Assembly: GCF_004376845.1 (NCBI RefSeq)
Contig: NZ_SNUW01000016.1
Coordinates: 1-40,752, forward strand
Direction of reading: 5' to 3'
Length of the DNA: 40,752 bases
Origin: Psychromonas algarum
Lineage (GTDB): Bacteria > Pseudomonadota > Gammaproteobacteria > Enterobacterales > Psychromonadaceae
Numbering within the stretch: the first letter of the stretch is position 1; every line of letters starts with the position of its first letter. A model generated the notes under the pieces. That model was not told the DNA's origin. It worked only from the letters and a program-made list of their open reading frames with translations, and ran no database searches. The translations under genes were made by a program, and so were the position numbers. This document shows, in pieces, positions 7,800-16,217 of this stretch.

Positions 7800-10070
7800 T
7801 TATTTATTACCTGCACGCACAAAACCACCAAGCCCTTTTTCATCTAAGTAATCTACAAAGGTTTGTTTGATAAATGCACCATCATGAGCATTAAGAGCGA
7901 CTTTAGTACAAGCCTCTAGTTCAGAAATAGTGACATTATTTAATAGGTATTTAACCTTATTCATATTAAAAGCATTCATACTTAACTTGCGATAACCTAG
8001 CCCCAATAGGATCAGAACACCAATAGGATCTCCCGCAAGTTCACCACAAATGCTCACTTCTACATTATTTTTCTGACTCTGTTGTAGTATCAACTGCATT
8101 GCTTGTAATACCGCAGGATGATAACTATCAAAAAGATCGGCAACACGGCTATTATTACGGTCAACAGCTAATAGATATTGAGTTAAATCATTACTCCCAA
8201 TGGAGAAAAAATCCACCAGCGGTGCCAATTGGTCAATAATAAAAATAGCTGAAGGCACTTCAATCATTACACCAATATCTGGCAAAGGAAATTGTTCGCT
8301 GGAGAATTCTTGTTCAACGCAGATCTCTTGCCATGCTTGTATTATAAGACGTTTTGCTTCTTCTACTTCACCAACAGAACTTACCATAGGTAACATAATA
8401 CGTAGATTTTGAGTATCAATACTAGCGCGTAACATAGCCCGAATTTGTACAAGAAATATATCAGGATGATCTAATGTTAATCGAATGCCACGCCAACCCA
8501 AGAAAGGATTTTCTTCATTAATAGGGAAATAAGTTAGTTGCTTATCACCACCAATATCTAAAGTGCGCATAGTCACCGGTAGGTTTTTGCATTGTTCAAA
8601 CACTCGGCGGTAAGTATTAGCTTGTTGTTGTTCTGTAGGGAATGCATTACTTAACATAAAAGGTAATTCACTACGATATAAGCCAATACCAGAAAAATGC
8701 TGCTCATTAAAAACATCAGAATTGATATTTAGTCCAGTATTTAATAAGACTTCAACCTCACAACCATCTTTGGTCATCGCAGCCTGATTAGCCCCTAAAT
8801 CAACTAACTCTTTCAGTTCATTTTCTTCATCAAGCAATACTTGATATTGAGAAACCAAAGTATGCTCTGGTTCAACAATAATGGTGCCTGCATATCCATC
8901 AATAATAATATTTTTATAATGTATATTTTTGAGTCTTAATGGCGCCCCTAATACAGCAGGAATTCCTAAAGCGCGAGAGAGGATTGCAACATGAGAACTC
9001 AAGCCGCCACGTACAGATACAATTCCTTTCAGTTTTTCCGCCGGGATCATTGCAAGCATTGAAATGGTAACTTCTTCTGCCACCAGAATAAGGGGATCGG
9101 GAAAGTGCTGCTTTTCTTCATTACGGTTAGAAAGATGATATAACAAACGTTGCCCTACATCTCTCACTTCTACAGCACGCTCTTTTAAGTATGGATCATT
9201 CATACTTTCAAATTGTTTGATATAACCTTCCGCAACCTTTTTAATAGCACTTTTAGCCGTCAGGTTATGCTGAAAAATTTGCCCTTCAACGGCAGCTAAC
9301 AATGCTTTATCTTTTAATAAATGCCCATAAACATCAAACAGCATAAAAGCATCTTGTGAGACTTTTTCTTTTAATGTGATAGAAACATTAGAAAACTCAT
9401 CGGCACACATTTGCACGGCGTTATTAAATAATTTCATTTCATGATCAGCTTGATCAGTGACTTCAATTTCAATATCACTTAATAACAAATGAGTTTGTAA
9501 AACATGCGCTTTATTAATACAAATCCCAGGACTTGCAGGACTACCTTGTAATTGAATCGAGCGATTCTTTTTAATTTTTTTATCAGGTAAATCGAGGATT
9601 GTATTACTTAAAACACTGCCTAAATGTACTGCTAAAGTAACTAAAAAAGACTCTTCAAGTTTGTCAAATAAACGCGGTGAAGATTGTTGAGCAACTAACA
9701 CACCAAGCACTTGGCGTTTGTGGATAATAGGCGTGCCTAAAAAAGAATTAAATAACTCTTCATTGGAAGAAGGTAAATATTTAAATTGCGGATGTTCAGA
9801 AACATTAGCTAGATTAATTGGCTCACCTTTTTGATAAACCAAACCAACGATACCTTCATCGAAGTTAAAATGAGTTGCGCCAACCACTTGGCTTGCTAAT
9901 CCTTCGCTGGCCATTAATGTCAGCTTTTTTGTTTCTTTATTAGTGATAAAAATAGAACAACAATCCAAATTCATTGTTGCTTTAGTTTGTTGTACTAATA
10001 AATTCATAGCGTCAGGAAGTGTATTTGCCTCGCCGAATTGCTCTACGATTTGACGAAGTTGGCTTAACAT
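7800..10070 (-). CDS. ptsP: PEP-protein phosphotransferase, nitrogen PTS (Enzyme I-Ntr)
   Basis: Takes phosphate from PEP and passes it to NPr, starting the nitrogen-related PTS cascade that adjusts metabolism to the glutamine/oxoglutarate balance. The 756-residue protein has an N-terminal GAF domain (about 17-155), an Enzyme I N-terminal helical domain (about 170-320), the phosphohistidine swivel domain with H360 in RGGLSSHVAILSRALGIPAVLG, and the PEP-binding TIM barrel carrying the GIGLYRSE and ICGELAGDP motifs. Domain order and length match PtsP. The start has a GGAG ribosome-binding site. It lies 41 bases after rppH on the same strand, the conserved rppH-ptsP pair. Confidence 0.97.
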   Translation of the reverse strand: MLSQLRQIVEQFGEANTLPDAMNLLVQQTKATMNLDCCSIFITNKETKKLTLMASEGLASQVVGATHFNFDEGIVGLVYQKGEPINLANVSEHPQFKYLPSSNEELFNSFLGTPIIHKRQVLGVLVAQQSSPRLFDKLEESFLVTLAVHLGSVLSNTILDLPDKKIKKNRSIQLQGSPASPGICINKAHVLQTHLLLSDIEIEVTDQADHEMKLFNNAVQMCADEFSNVSITLKEKVSQDAFMLFDVYGHLLKDKALLAAVEGQIFQHNLTAKSAIKKVAEGYIKQFESMNDPYLKERAVEVRDVGQRLLYHLSNRNEEKQHFPDPLILVAEEVTISMLAMIPAEKLKGIVSVRGGLSSHVAILSRALGIPAVLGAPLRLKNIHYKNIIIDGYAGTIIVEPEHTLVSQYQVLLDEENELKELVDLGANQAAMTKDGCEVEVLLNTGLNINSDVFNEQHFSGIGLYRSELPFMLSNAFPTEQQQANTYRRVFEQCKNLPVTMRTLDIGGDKQLTYFPINEENPFLGWRGIRLTLDHPDIFLVQIRAMLRASIDTQNLRIMLPMVSSVGEVEEAKRLIIQAWQEICVEQEFSSEQFPLPDIGVMIEVPSAIFIIDQLAPLVDFFSIGSNDLTQYLLAVDRNNSRVADLFDSYHPAVLQAMQLILQQSQKNNVEVSICGELAGDPIGVLILLGLGYRKLSMNAFNMNKVKYLLNNVTISELEACTKVALNAHDGAFIKQTFVDYLDEKGLGGFVRAGNK

Positions 10071-10111
10071 AAAACACTCCTATCTAATAATGGATAATAA
10101 CCAGAAAGTAT

Positions 10112-10648
10112 TTAGCGCTTGAAAGAACCTCTACGAGGTCGTTTATTTCTTTTTTTATCTTTGTTATACATAAGAGCAAAAGCTGCATGACAAAATTCAG
10201 CTAAGGCTCGACGGTATACGTCACGTTTAAATGACACAACTTGACGAACAGGATACCAATAAGTAACCCATCGCCAATCATCAAATTCTGGATGGCCACA
10301 AGACTCAAACCCAATTTGCTCTTCTTCTGCAATCAATTGTAATAAAAACCAGCGTTGTTTTTGACCTATACATACAGGGGCGGGAGACTCCCAACGAACC
10401 AAACGTTTAGGTAATTTATAACGTAACCATTGGCGGCTACTAGCAACTATTTTTACATGTTCAGGCTTTAAGCCAACTTCTTCGTACAATTCTCGATACA
10501 TAGCTTGTTCAGGTGTTTCACCTTCTTTAATTCCACCTTGTGGAAATTGCCATGAGTGCTGTCCGAAACGTTTAGCCCACAATACTTGACCATTTTTATT
10601 ACAAATGATGATACCTACATTAGAACGGTAACCATCAACGTCAATCAT
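10112..10648 (-). CDS. rppH: RNA pyrophosphohydrolase
   Basis: Removes pyrophosphate from the 5' triphosphate end of mRNAs, which opens them to RNase E decay. The 178-residue protein begins [17 protein letters not shown], aligned with the E. coli start, so I use the ATG at 10648, preceded by AAGG; a TTG two codons earlier is unlikely. The Nudix box spans about residues 38-60, [23 protein letters not shown]-type, with the catalytic REL-EE residues. The C-terminal tail is strongly basic. It is the first gene of the rppH-ptsP unit and diverges from mutH. Confidence 0.96.
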   Translation of the reverse strand: MIDVDGYRSNVGIIICNKNGQVLWAKRFGQHSWQFPQGGIKEGETPEQAMYRELYEEVGLKPEHVKIVASSRQWLRYKLPKRLVRWESPAPVCIGQKQRWFLLQLIAEEEQIGFESCGHPEFDDWRWVTYWYPVRQVVSFKRDVYRRALAEFCHAAFALMYNKDKKRNKRPRRGSFKR

Positions 10649-10681
10649 TAACAACCTTAATAAGGTTAAGATCCATCCTAT

Positions 10682-10690
10682 TTATACACA
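10682..10690 (+). promoter_or_regulatory. DnaA box TTATACACA
   Basis: A perfect match to TTATNCACA on the plus strand, 34 bases upstream of the rppH start codon. It could affect rppH expression or be an outer box of the DARS2-like locus. Confidence 0.6.
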
Positions 10691-10836
10691 AGTAAATAAA
10701 CGACAAAGCAGAATGGACGAAATTATAATTATGCTGCATTCTTTCACAGAAAGCCCCTACCATCAAACTGATACACTATAAAAAAAGTAAGCTCTCCTAC
10801 TTAGGTCACGTTTATAGAAAATGCATTATTAAATAT

Positions 10837-10866
10837 ATCCACTAATTCTGTGCATAAGTATGTGTA
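10837..10866. promoter_or_regulatory. DnaA box cluster A (DARS-core-like)
   Basis: Contains TGTGCATAA (10849-10857), a perfect inverted DnaA box; a left box-like element ATATCCACT (10835-10843, two mismatches); and a right one TGTGTACAA (10861-10869, one mismatch when inverted). Spacing between the elements is the same as in cluster B. Confidence 0.55.
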
Positions 10867-11063
10867 CAATTAAACAGAAGTAAATAGTTAAGAATACATC
10901 ATAAACATCAAGATCTTTATTAAAATAATTAATTTAGAGTTATTTTAATAAAAAACAATAAGTTACATTAATTGAAAAGTGTAAAAAATTAGATCCCTGT
11001 TATTAGATCCAGTATTTTTAATTCACAATGCAATGTGCATATCTTCACTGTTCAAAAAGTATT

Positions 11064-11076
11064 CATCAACTATTTA
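11064..11076 (+). promoter_or_regulatory. IHF-like binding site
   Basis: CATCAACTATTTA matches the IHF consensus WATCAANNNNTTR at all specified positions but the first. It lies between the two DnaA box clusters, where a DNA-bending protein would be expected in a DARS2-type locus. Such a match is not rare in AT-rich DNA. Confidence 0.35.
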
Positions 11077-11177
11077 AAAGCAATTTATTGTTTAAAAAAC
11101 AGACATAAAAACAACTTATTAGGCTATTAAAAGTCATTTTTAAAAATTAAAATAAGAACTTATCCAATACTTCACTT

Positions 11178-11207
11178 ATCCACTAAAATTGTGCATAACT
11201 CTGTGTA
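11178..11207. promoter_or_regulatory. DnaA box cluster B (DARS-core-like)
   Basis: TTATCCACT (11176-11184, one mismatch to a DnaA box) faces a perfect inverted box TGTGCATAA (11190-11198), followed by TGTGTAA. It is 25/30 identical to cluster A and lies 86 bases before mutH. Confidence 0.6.
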
Positions 11208-11292
11208 AGTTCCTTTTAAAACTATGAATAACCTAAAATATGAAAAGCACGTACAATAAAAAATAGTTTATTTATGCCGATAGAGAATAACC

Positions 11293-11964
11293 ATGAAAGC
11301 AACTCCCACATCTGAAAGCCAGTTATTAGAATATTGTGAAGCAATTGCTGGTTATTCATTATCTGAATTAGCTGAAATAGCCAATATTCCTGTTCCTAGA
11401 GATCTACGTAAAAATAAAGGTTGGGTTGGACAACTCATCGAATGGCACCTTGGTGCAACCGCTGGCAGTAAACCTGAACAAGACTTCAAACATTTAGGGA
11501 TAGAATTAAAAACAATTCCTATTGATAGACAAGGTAAAGTTTTAGAAACCACCTTTGTTTGTAGCACACCTATTTTACATACAACACATTTAACCTGGCA
11601 CAACAGTAATATTCGTAACAAATTAAGCAAAGTCTTGTGGTTACCTGTACAAGGTGAGCGACAAATCTCTCTTGCTGAGCGGATTGTAGGTAATGGTTTT
11701 TTATGGACAGCTTCTCCAATACAAGAACAATTAATGCAGCAAGATTGGGATGAGTTAATGGAAAAAATTGCGCTTGGAAAAATAGAGCAGATTAGCGCAC
11801 GTGATGGCCAAGTATTACAACTTCGCCCTAAAGCTGCAAATGGTCAATCGCTTACCGATGCCTATGGTGATCAAGGACAGCTAATAAAAGTACGTCCTCG
11901 TGGTTTTTATCTCAAAAAAAGCTTCACTCAAGGAATTATTAACCAACAATTTAATCTGTATTAA
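11293..11964 (+). CDS. mutH: DNA mismatch repair endonuclease MutH
   Basis: Nicks the unmethylated strand at hemimethylated GATC sites when activated by MutS-MutL. The 223-residue protein has the type II restriction-like active site: E50 in GQLIEWHLG, then D64, E71 and K73 in the D-x6-E-x-K arrangement (FKHLGIELKTI), with the spacing seen in E. coli MutH. Its presence implies Dam-directed mismatch repair. It diverges from rppH, the conserved gammaproteobacterial arrangement, and is followed after 81 bases by a small plus-strand gene. Confidence 0.96.
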   Translation: MKATPTSESQLLEYCEAIAGYSLSELAEIANIPVPRDLRKNKGWVGQLIEWHLGATAGSKPEQDFKHLGIELKTIPIDRQGKVLETTFVCSTPILHTTHLTWHNSNIRNKLSKVLWLPVQGERQISLAERIVGNGFLWTASPIQEQLMQQDWDELMEKIALGKIEQISARDGQVLQLRPKAANGQSLTDAYGDQGQLIKVRPRGFYLKKSFTQGIINQQFNLY

Positions 11965-12045
11965 GTTTGCTGCAATTAAGTGACTAGAATTTGTACAAAA
12001 TTTACAGTAAATTAAACTTGGAGTTACTATTCGCAAGGAGCAGAC

Positions 12046-12372
12046 ATGAGCATTAAAAAGCAGTTATTAAAAAATAAACCCATCGTTAAAGTCACTTTTG
12101 AAATTACTAAAGAACAAGCAAATAATGCACAAAGCATTAGCCTGTTATCTGAACACAATGACTGGCAAGAAATAGAATTTAAAAAGTTTAAAAATGGCAA
12201 GTTTAAAGTTGCTGAAAATATTTCAACAATCGATCGTCAAGGTTTTCAGTTTATTTATAAAGTGATTTCTGAAGATGGTAGTGAATCAACATTATTGCCA
12301 GAAGATGCTGATAGCTATACCGATAATGGAATGAATGATGGTGGTAAAAATGCAGTATTAATTATTGCATAA
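12046..12372 (+). CDS. Isoamylase early-set (CBM48-like) domain protein
   Basis: A small 108-residue soluble protein that looks like a single immunoglobulin-like early-set domain, the glycogen-binding type found at the N-terminus of glycogen branching and debranching enzymes. It has the alternating beta-strand pattern, with SLLSEHNDWQEIEFKKFKNGKFKV in place of the usual GDFNDW...M-dG-W segment and FQFIYKV as the following strand. There is no catalytic domain and no signal peptide. AAGGAG lies at the right distance upstream. Stand-alone versions occur in other marine gammaproteobacteria; the role is unknown, possibly binding a polysaccharide or acting as a regulatory partner. The family call is from residue pattern only. 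Confidence 0.7.
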   Translation: MSIKKQLLKNKPIVKVTFEITKEQANNAQSISLLSEHNDWQEIEFKKFKNGKFKVAENISTIDRQGFQFIYKVISEDGSESTLLPEDADSYTDNGMNDGGKNAVLIIA

Positions 12373-12550
12373 TCATCAGCAAATAAAGATTTTAATACCG
12401 ATTAAATTAAATATGTTATCTACATTTTGTACTGAAAAAACAGTTCAATTCAAGGCGTAAATGGCTATTACCTTTACGGGCATTTACAGCAAAGAAGTGG
12501 GATGTTTTAACAAATAAAATAGATAAGCCATTTATTGTGTTTGCTATATA

Positions 12551-12580
12551 AACAAGTCGCATTAACGCGACTTGTTTTAT
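12551..12580 (+). terminator. Terminator after the early-set domain gene
   Basis: AACAAGTCGC (12551-12560) pairs fully with GCGACTTGTT (12567-12576) around a 6-base loop, followed by TTTTATTTT. It is 180 bases past the plus-strand gene and just before the end of the minus-strand membrane-protein gene. The T run favours the plus direction. Confidence 0.82.
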
Positions 12581-12599
12581 TTTAAAGTGTTAGATATTA

Positions 12600-13148
12600 C
12601 TAAACCTCATATTTACTTCTATCCCCCAGATCATGATGTAAAGGCATACGTATTTTTTTATAAGCCATATACCCCGTCAATATTGCACTTAATAGTGCCA
12701 AAATTGCTGCATATAAATGTAGGGATAAAATTAAACAACCAGCAAAAGCAATTAACAATAATGGGTTAACTTTTAAAATAGGTAATGAAAAGCAAAGGCT
12801 TTCTTTATAACTAATACCTGCACAACATATTAAAAGAGCCAATAAACTCAAATGCGCAATAACGATCCCACTACTAATTAAACTTAACGAAATTAACCAA
12901 ACACCAAGCCATGCACTGGTGACTAAAATATAACGAATATTTTTATTATAAATATGTAGATTAGCCGCTTGCAAAAATACCGAGAGCGCTAACCATACTA
13001 GCGCATATTTATACCAAAATGGATAATAAAGCTGCTGCAATGCCAAAGCAATTAATGCAAAAACAGTGACTACCATACCTGTGCGATAACTAATAATGCT
13101 AATAATATCTACTGGGGTTAATTTTTCTTTAACATGAAGATCTGCCAT
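12600..13148 (-). CDS. Multi-pass inner-membrane protein (DUF2301-like)
   Basis: A 182-residue protein with about five or six hydrophobic segments between residues 20 and 165 and a short charged N-terminus (MADLHVKEKLTPVDIISIISYR). It resembles the uncharacterised DUF2301 integral membrane family by length and layout, but I am not certain of this. No catalytic motif is visible. A GGAGAG ribosome-binding site supports the start. It is transcribed away from uvrA, and the LexA box in the shared upstream region lies about 100 bases before each start codon, so it could be SOS-responsive as well. Confidence 0.75.
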   Translation of the reverse strand: MADLHVKEKLTPVDIISIISYRTGMVVTVFALIALALQQLYYPFWYKYALVWLALSVFLQAANLHIYNKNIRYILVTSAWLGVWLISLSLISSGIVIAHLSLLALLICCAGISYKESLCFSLPILKVNPLLLIAFAGCLILSLHLYAAILALLSAILTGYMAYKKIRMPLHHDLGDRSKYEV

Positions 13149-13245
13149 TTTTCTCTCCTATTAAGTTATATTAATACATTAAAATAGAGACTTGACCAAT
13201 CTTCATTTAACATTTTTATCATGCAAGCTTAGCCCAACACTACCA

Positions 13246-13261
13246 CTGTAATAATTTACAG
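13246..13261. promoter_or_regulatory. LexA (SOS) box upstream of uvrA
   Basis: CTGT-N8-ACAG, with outer symmetry extending to CACTGTAA...TTACAGTG. This is a perfect match to the E. coli-type LexA consensus half-sites, 100 bases before uvrA. A TTGACT -35-like element follows at 13282-13287 and a TATAAT at 13322-13327, though the two are not optimally spaced as a pair. Confidence 0.88.
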
Positions 13262-13361
13262 TGTATTATCTCGGTCAATATTTGACTTTAAAACATCTCT
13301 ACAGGTAATAATTCAACAAGCTATAATAGCTGTCTTCAAAAGTATTAGTGAGTGAAAAATA

Positions 13362-16184
13362 ATGAATAATATTGAAATTCGCGGAGCAAAAACCCATAAC
13401 TTAAAAAATATAAGTTTATCCATTCCACGCGACAAACTCGTTGTGATCACCGGCCTTTCTGGCTCGGGAAAATCTTCATTAGCTTTTGATACTTTATACG
13501 CAGAAGGTCAACGCCGTTATGTTGAATCCTTATCTGCTTATGCTCGTCAATTTTTATCATTAATGGAAAAACCTGATGTGGAGCATATAGAAGGTTTATC
13601 TCCAGCAATTTCAATTGAACAAAAATCAACATCCCACAACCCTCGCTCAACTGTGGGCACTATTACTGAAATATACGATTACTTACGTTTATTGTTTGCT
13701 CGTATCGGCGATCCCCGTTGTCCGACACACGGAGTGACATTACATGCACAAACGGTAAGTCAGATGGTTGATGCTATTTTAGCGCATCCTGAAAGCAGTA
13801 AAATGATGCTGCTTGCGCCCATTGTAAAAGAGCGTAAAGGAGAACATGTTAAAACATTCGAAAGTTTAGCGGCGCAAGGTTTTTTACGTGCGCGAATTGA
13901 TGGTGATGTTTGTGATTTAAGCGATCCACCAAAATTAGCATTACATAAAAAACACACCATTGAAGTTGTGGTAGATCGATTTAAAGTACGTGATGACTTA
14001 AAGCAACGATTAGCAGAATCTGTAGAAACAACATTAGGTTTAAGCAATGGCTCTGCCATTTTAGCTTATATGGATGATAGCCAACCAGAACAACTTTTCT
14101 CTGCTAATTTTTCTTGTCCACACTGCGGTTACAGCATTTCTGAATTAGAACCTCGTATATTTTCCTTTAATAATCCCGCAGGCGCTTGTGAAACTTGCGA
14201 TGGTTTAGGCATTGAACAATATTTTGATGAAGCTCGCGTTGTCACAGATAGTTCATTAAGTTTAGCTGCGGGTGCAATTGAAGGTTGGAGTAGTAAATCT
14301 AACTACTATTTCCAAATGTTATTTGCAGTCGCAGAGCATTATAATTTTTCACTAACCACTCCATTTAAATCATTAACTAAAAAACAACAGCAAATTGTTT
14401 TAAATGGTTCAGGTACAGAAAGAGTCGCTTTTATTTATAGTAATGATAAAGGCGATCAAGTTTCTCGATTGCATGCTTTTGAAGGTGTTATACCTAATCG
14501 AGCACGTCGTTATAAAGAAACTGAATCACCAGCAATGCGTGAATATTTAAGTAAATACATGAACCGTCAATCTTGCTCAAGTTGTGGGGGTTCTCGATTA
14601 AAAGAATCATCTCGCCATGTTTTTATTAATGACGTTAATTTAGCTTATATTTCAGAGTTATCTATTGCAGATGCAGAGCAATTTTTCAAAAACATACAAC
14701 TGACTGGACAAAAAGCACAAATAGCCGAAAAAATCCTCAAAGAAATTTTAGAGCGACTTAGTTTCTTAGTTAACGTTGGGCTCAATTACCTTAGCTTAGA
14801 ACGTAGTGCTGAAACACTATCTGGCGGTGAAGCACAACGCATTCGATTAGCTAGTCAAATTGGAGCTGGGTTAATGGGGGTTATGTATGTGTTGGATGAA
14901 CCTTCTATTGGCTTGCATCAACGTGATAATGAACGCTTACTTAAAACACTCACGCATTTACGAGATTTAGGTAATACCGTCATTGTGGTTGAGCATGATG
15001 AAGATGCTATTCGTCAAGCTGATCATATTATTGATATTGGCCCTGGTGCAGGTATTCACGGTGGTGAAATTATTGCAGAAGGTAATTATAAAAAAATATT
15101 AAAAAGTAAAAACTCTCTGACAGCCGATTATTTGAGTGGACGAAAAGCAATTGAGATCCCAACCCAACGAACACCTTTAACAGGAAAGTGGATCAAACTA
15201 AATGCAGCGAGTGCAAACAATCTAAAATCTGTTGATTTAGCATTACCTATTGGAGTATTAACCTGTGTGACTGGTGTTTCAGGCTCAGGTAAATCAACTT
15301 TGATCAATGATACTTTATTCCCATTAGCACAAACTAAACTTAATAAAGCCACCACCATACAAGCAGCAAAACATAAAAGTATCAGTGGTTTATCACAACT
15401 AGATAAAGTAGTTGATATTAACCAAAGCCCAATTGGTCGAACGCCACGTTCAAACCCTGCAACTTACACTGGTATTTTCACTCCTATCCGCGAATTATTT
15501 GCCGCTACACCAGAATCACGCTCTCGCGGTTATAAACCAGGACGCTTTAGTTTTAATGTAAAAGGTGGGCGCTGTGAAGCATGTCAAGGTGATGGCATGA
15601 TCAAAGTGGAAATGCACTTTTTACCGGATGTTTATGTGCCTTGTGATGATTGTAAAGGGCAGCGTTACAACCGTGAAACTTTATCAGTAAAATACAAAGG
15701 AAAAAATATCCATGAAACATTGGATATGACAGTCGAAGATGCCTTTAAATTCTTTGAGCCTGTTCCTGTTATCGCTCGTAAATTACAAACATTAATGGAT
15801 GTCGGTTTATCTTATATTCGTTTAGGGCAAGCAGCGACAACATTGTCTGGCGGTGAAGCCCAGCGCGTGAAACTAGCAAAAGAGTTATCAAAACGTGATA
15901 CAGGTAAAACCTTATATATTCTTGATGAACCAACCACAGGTTTACACTTCCATGATATTGCTCAGTTACTAAAAGTCATTCATACTTTGCGCGATAAAGG
16001 TAATACGTTAGTTATTATCGAGCATAATTTAGATGTGATTAAAACAGCTGATTGGATCATTGATTTAGGTCCAGAAGGCGGTAATGGTGGTGGTGAAATT
16101 ATTGCCACAGGCACACCAGAAGAAGTGGTTAAAGTAAAAGGAAGTTACACAGGCCAATTCTTGAAACCGATATTAGAAAAATAA
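13362..16184 (+). CDS. uvrA: Excinuclease ABC subunit A
   Basis: The damage-recognition ATPase of nucleotide excision repair; it forms UvrA2-UvrB, scans DNA and loads UvrB at lesions. The 940-residue protein has the duplicated ABC architecture: Walker [10 protein letters not shown] at 31-39, a first zinc module with CPHCG near 253 and CETCDG, the signature [12 protein letters not shown], Walker [17 protein letters not shown], then a second Walker [10 protein letters not shown] near 643, a second zinc finger (CEACQGDG...CDDCKGQR) and a second LSGGEAQR and LDEPTTGLH. Length is standard. It stands alone on the plus strand under a LexA box; ssb, the usual divergent partner in E. coli, is not here. 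Confidence 0.98.
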   Translation: MNNIEIRGAKTHNLKNISLSIPRDKLVVITGLSGSGKSSLAFDTLYAEGQRRYVESLSAYARQFLSLMEKPDVEHIEGLSPAISIEQKSTSHNPRSTVGTITEIYDYLRLLFARIGDPRCPTHGVTLHAQTVSQMVDAILAHPESSKMMLLAPIVKERKGEHVKTFESLAAQGFLRARIDGDVCDLSDPPKLALHKKHTIEVVVDRFKVRDDLKQRLAESVETTLGLSNGSAILAYMDDSQPEQLFSANFSCPHCGYSISELEPRIFSFNNPAGACETCDGLGIEQYFDEARVVTDSSLSLAAGAIEGWSSKSNYYFQMLFAVAEHYNFSLTTPFKSLTKKQQQIVLNGSGTERVAFIYSNDKGDQVSRLHAFEGVIPNRARRYKETESPAMREYLSKYMNRQSCSSCGGSRLKESSRHVFINDVNLAYISELSIADAEQFFKNIQLTGQKAQIAEKILKEILERLSFLVNVGLNYLSLERSAETLSGGEAQRIRLASQIGAGLMGVMYVLDEPSIGLHQRDNERLLKTLTHLRDLGNTVIVVEHDEDAIRQADHIIDIGPGAGIHGGEIIAEGNYKKILKSKNSLTADYLSGRKAIEIPTQRTPLTGKWIKLNAASANNLKSVDLALPIGVLTCVTGVSGSGKSTLINDTLFPLAQTKLNKATTIQAAKHKSISGLSQLDKVVDINQSPIGRTPRSNPATYTGIFTPIRELFAATPESRSRGYKPGRFSFNVKGGRCEACQGDGMIKVEMHFLPDVYVPCDDCKGQRYNRETLSVKYKGKNIHETLDMTVEDAFKFFEPVPVIARKLQTLMDVGLSYIRLGQAATTLSGGEAQRVKLAKELSKRDTGKTLYILDEPTTGLHFHDIAQLLKVIHTLRDKGNTLVIIEHNLDVIKTADWIIDLGPEGGNGGGEIIATGTPEEVVKVKGSYTGQFLKPILEK

Positions 16185-16217
16185 CGGCAGAACAATACAA
16201 TAAGTAATGAGAGATAA

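Larger units (their letters stand above)
10649..11292. other. rppH/mutH spacer with DnaA boxes: candidate DARS2-like locus
   Basis: A 640-base AT-rich intergenic region without an ORF. It contains three perfect DnaA boxes (TTATNCACA) at 10682-10690 (plus), 10849-10857 (minus) and 11190-11198 (minus), several near-matches, and an IHF-like site. Two of the boxes lie in related 30-base clusters (25/30 identical) 341 bases apart. From memory, E. coli DARS2, which converts ADP-DnaA to ATP-DnaA with IHF and Fis, occupies the same mutH-rppH (ygdP) interval; the identification here rests on position and box content, not on an alignment. Promoters of both flanking genes must also lie here. Confidence 0.6.

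Noticed and set aside
10900-11050. Possible chromosomal origin (AT-rich stretch with GATC sites near DnaA boxes)
   Set aside because: The usual gammaproteobacterial oriC neighbours (mnmG, mioC, rsmG) are absent, and the boxes fit a DARS2-like element at this conserved place better.
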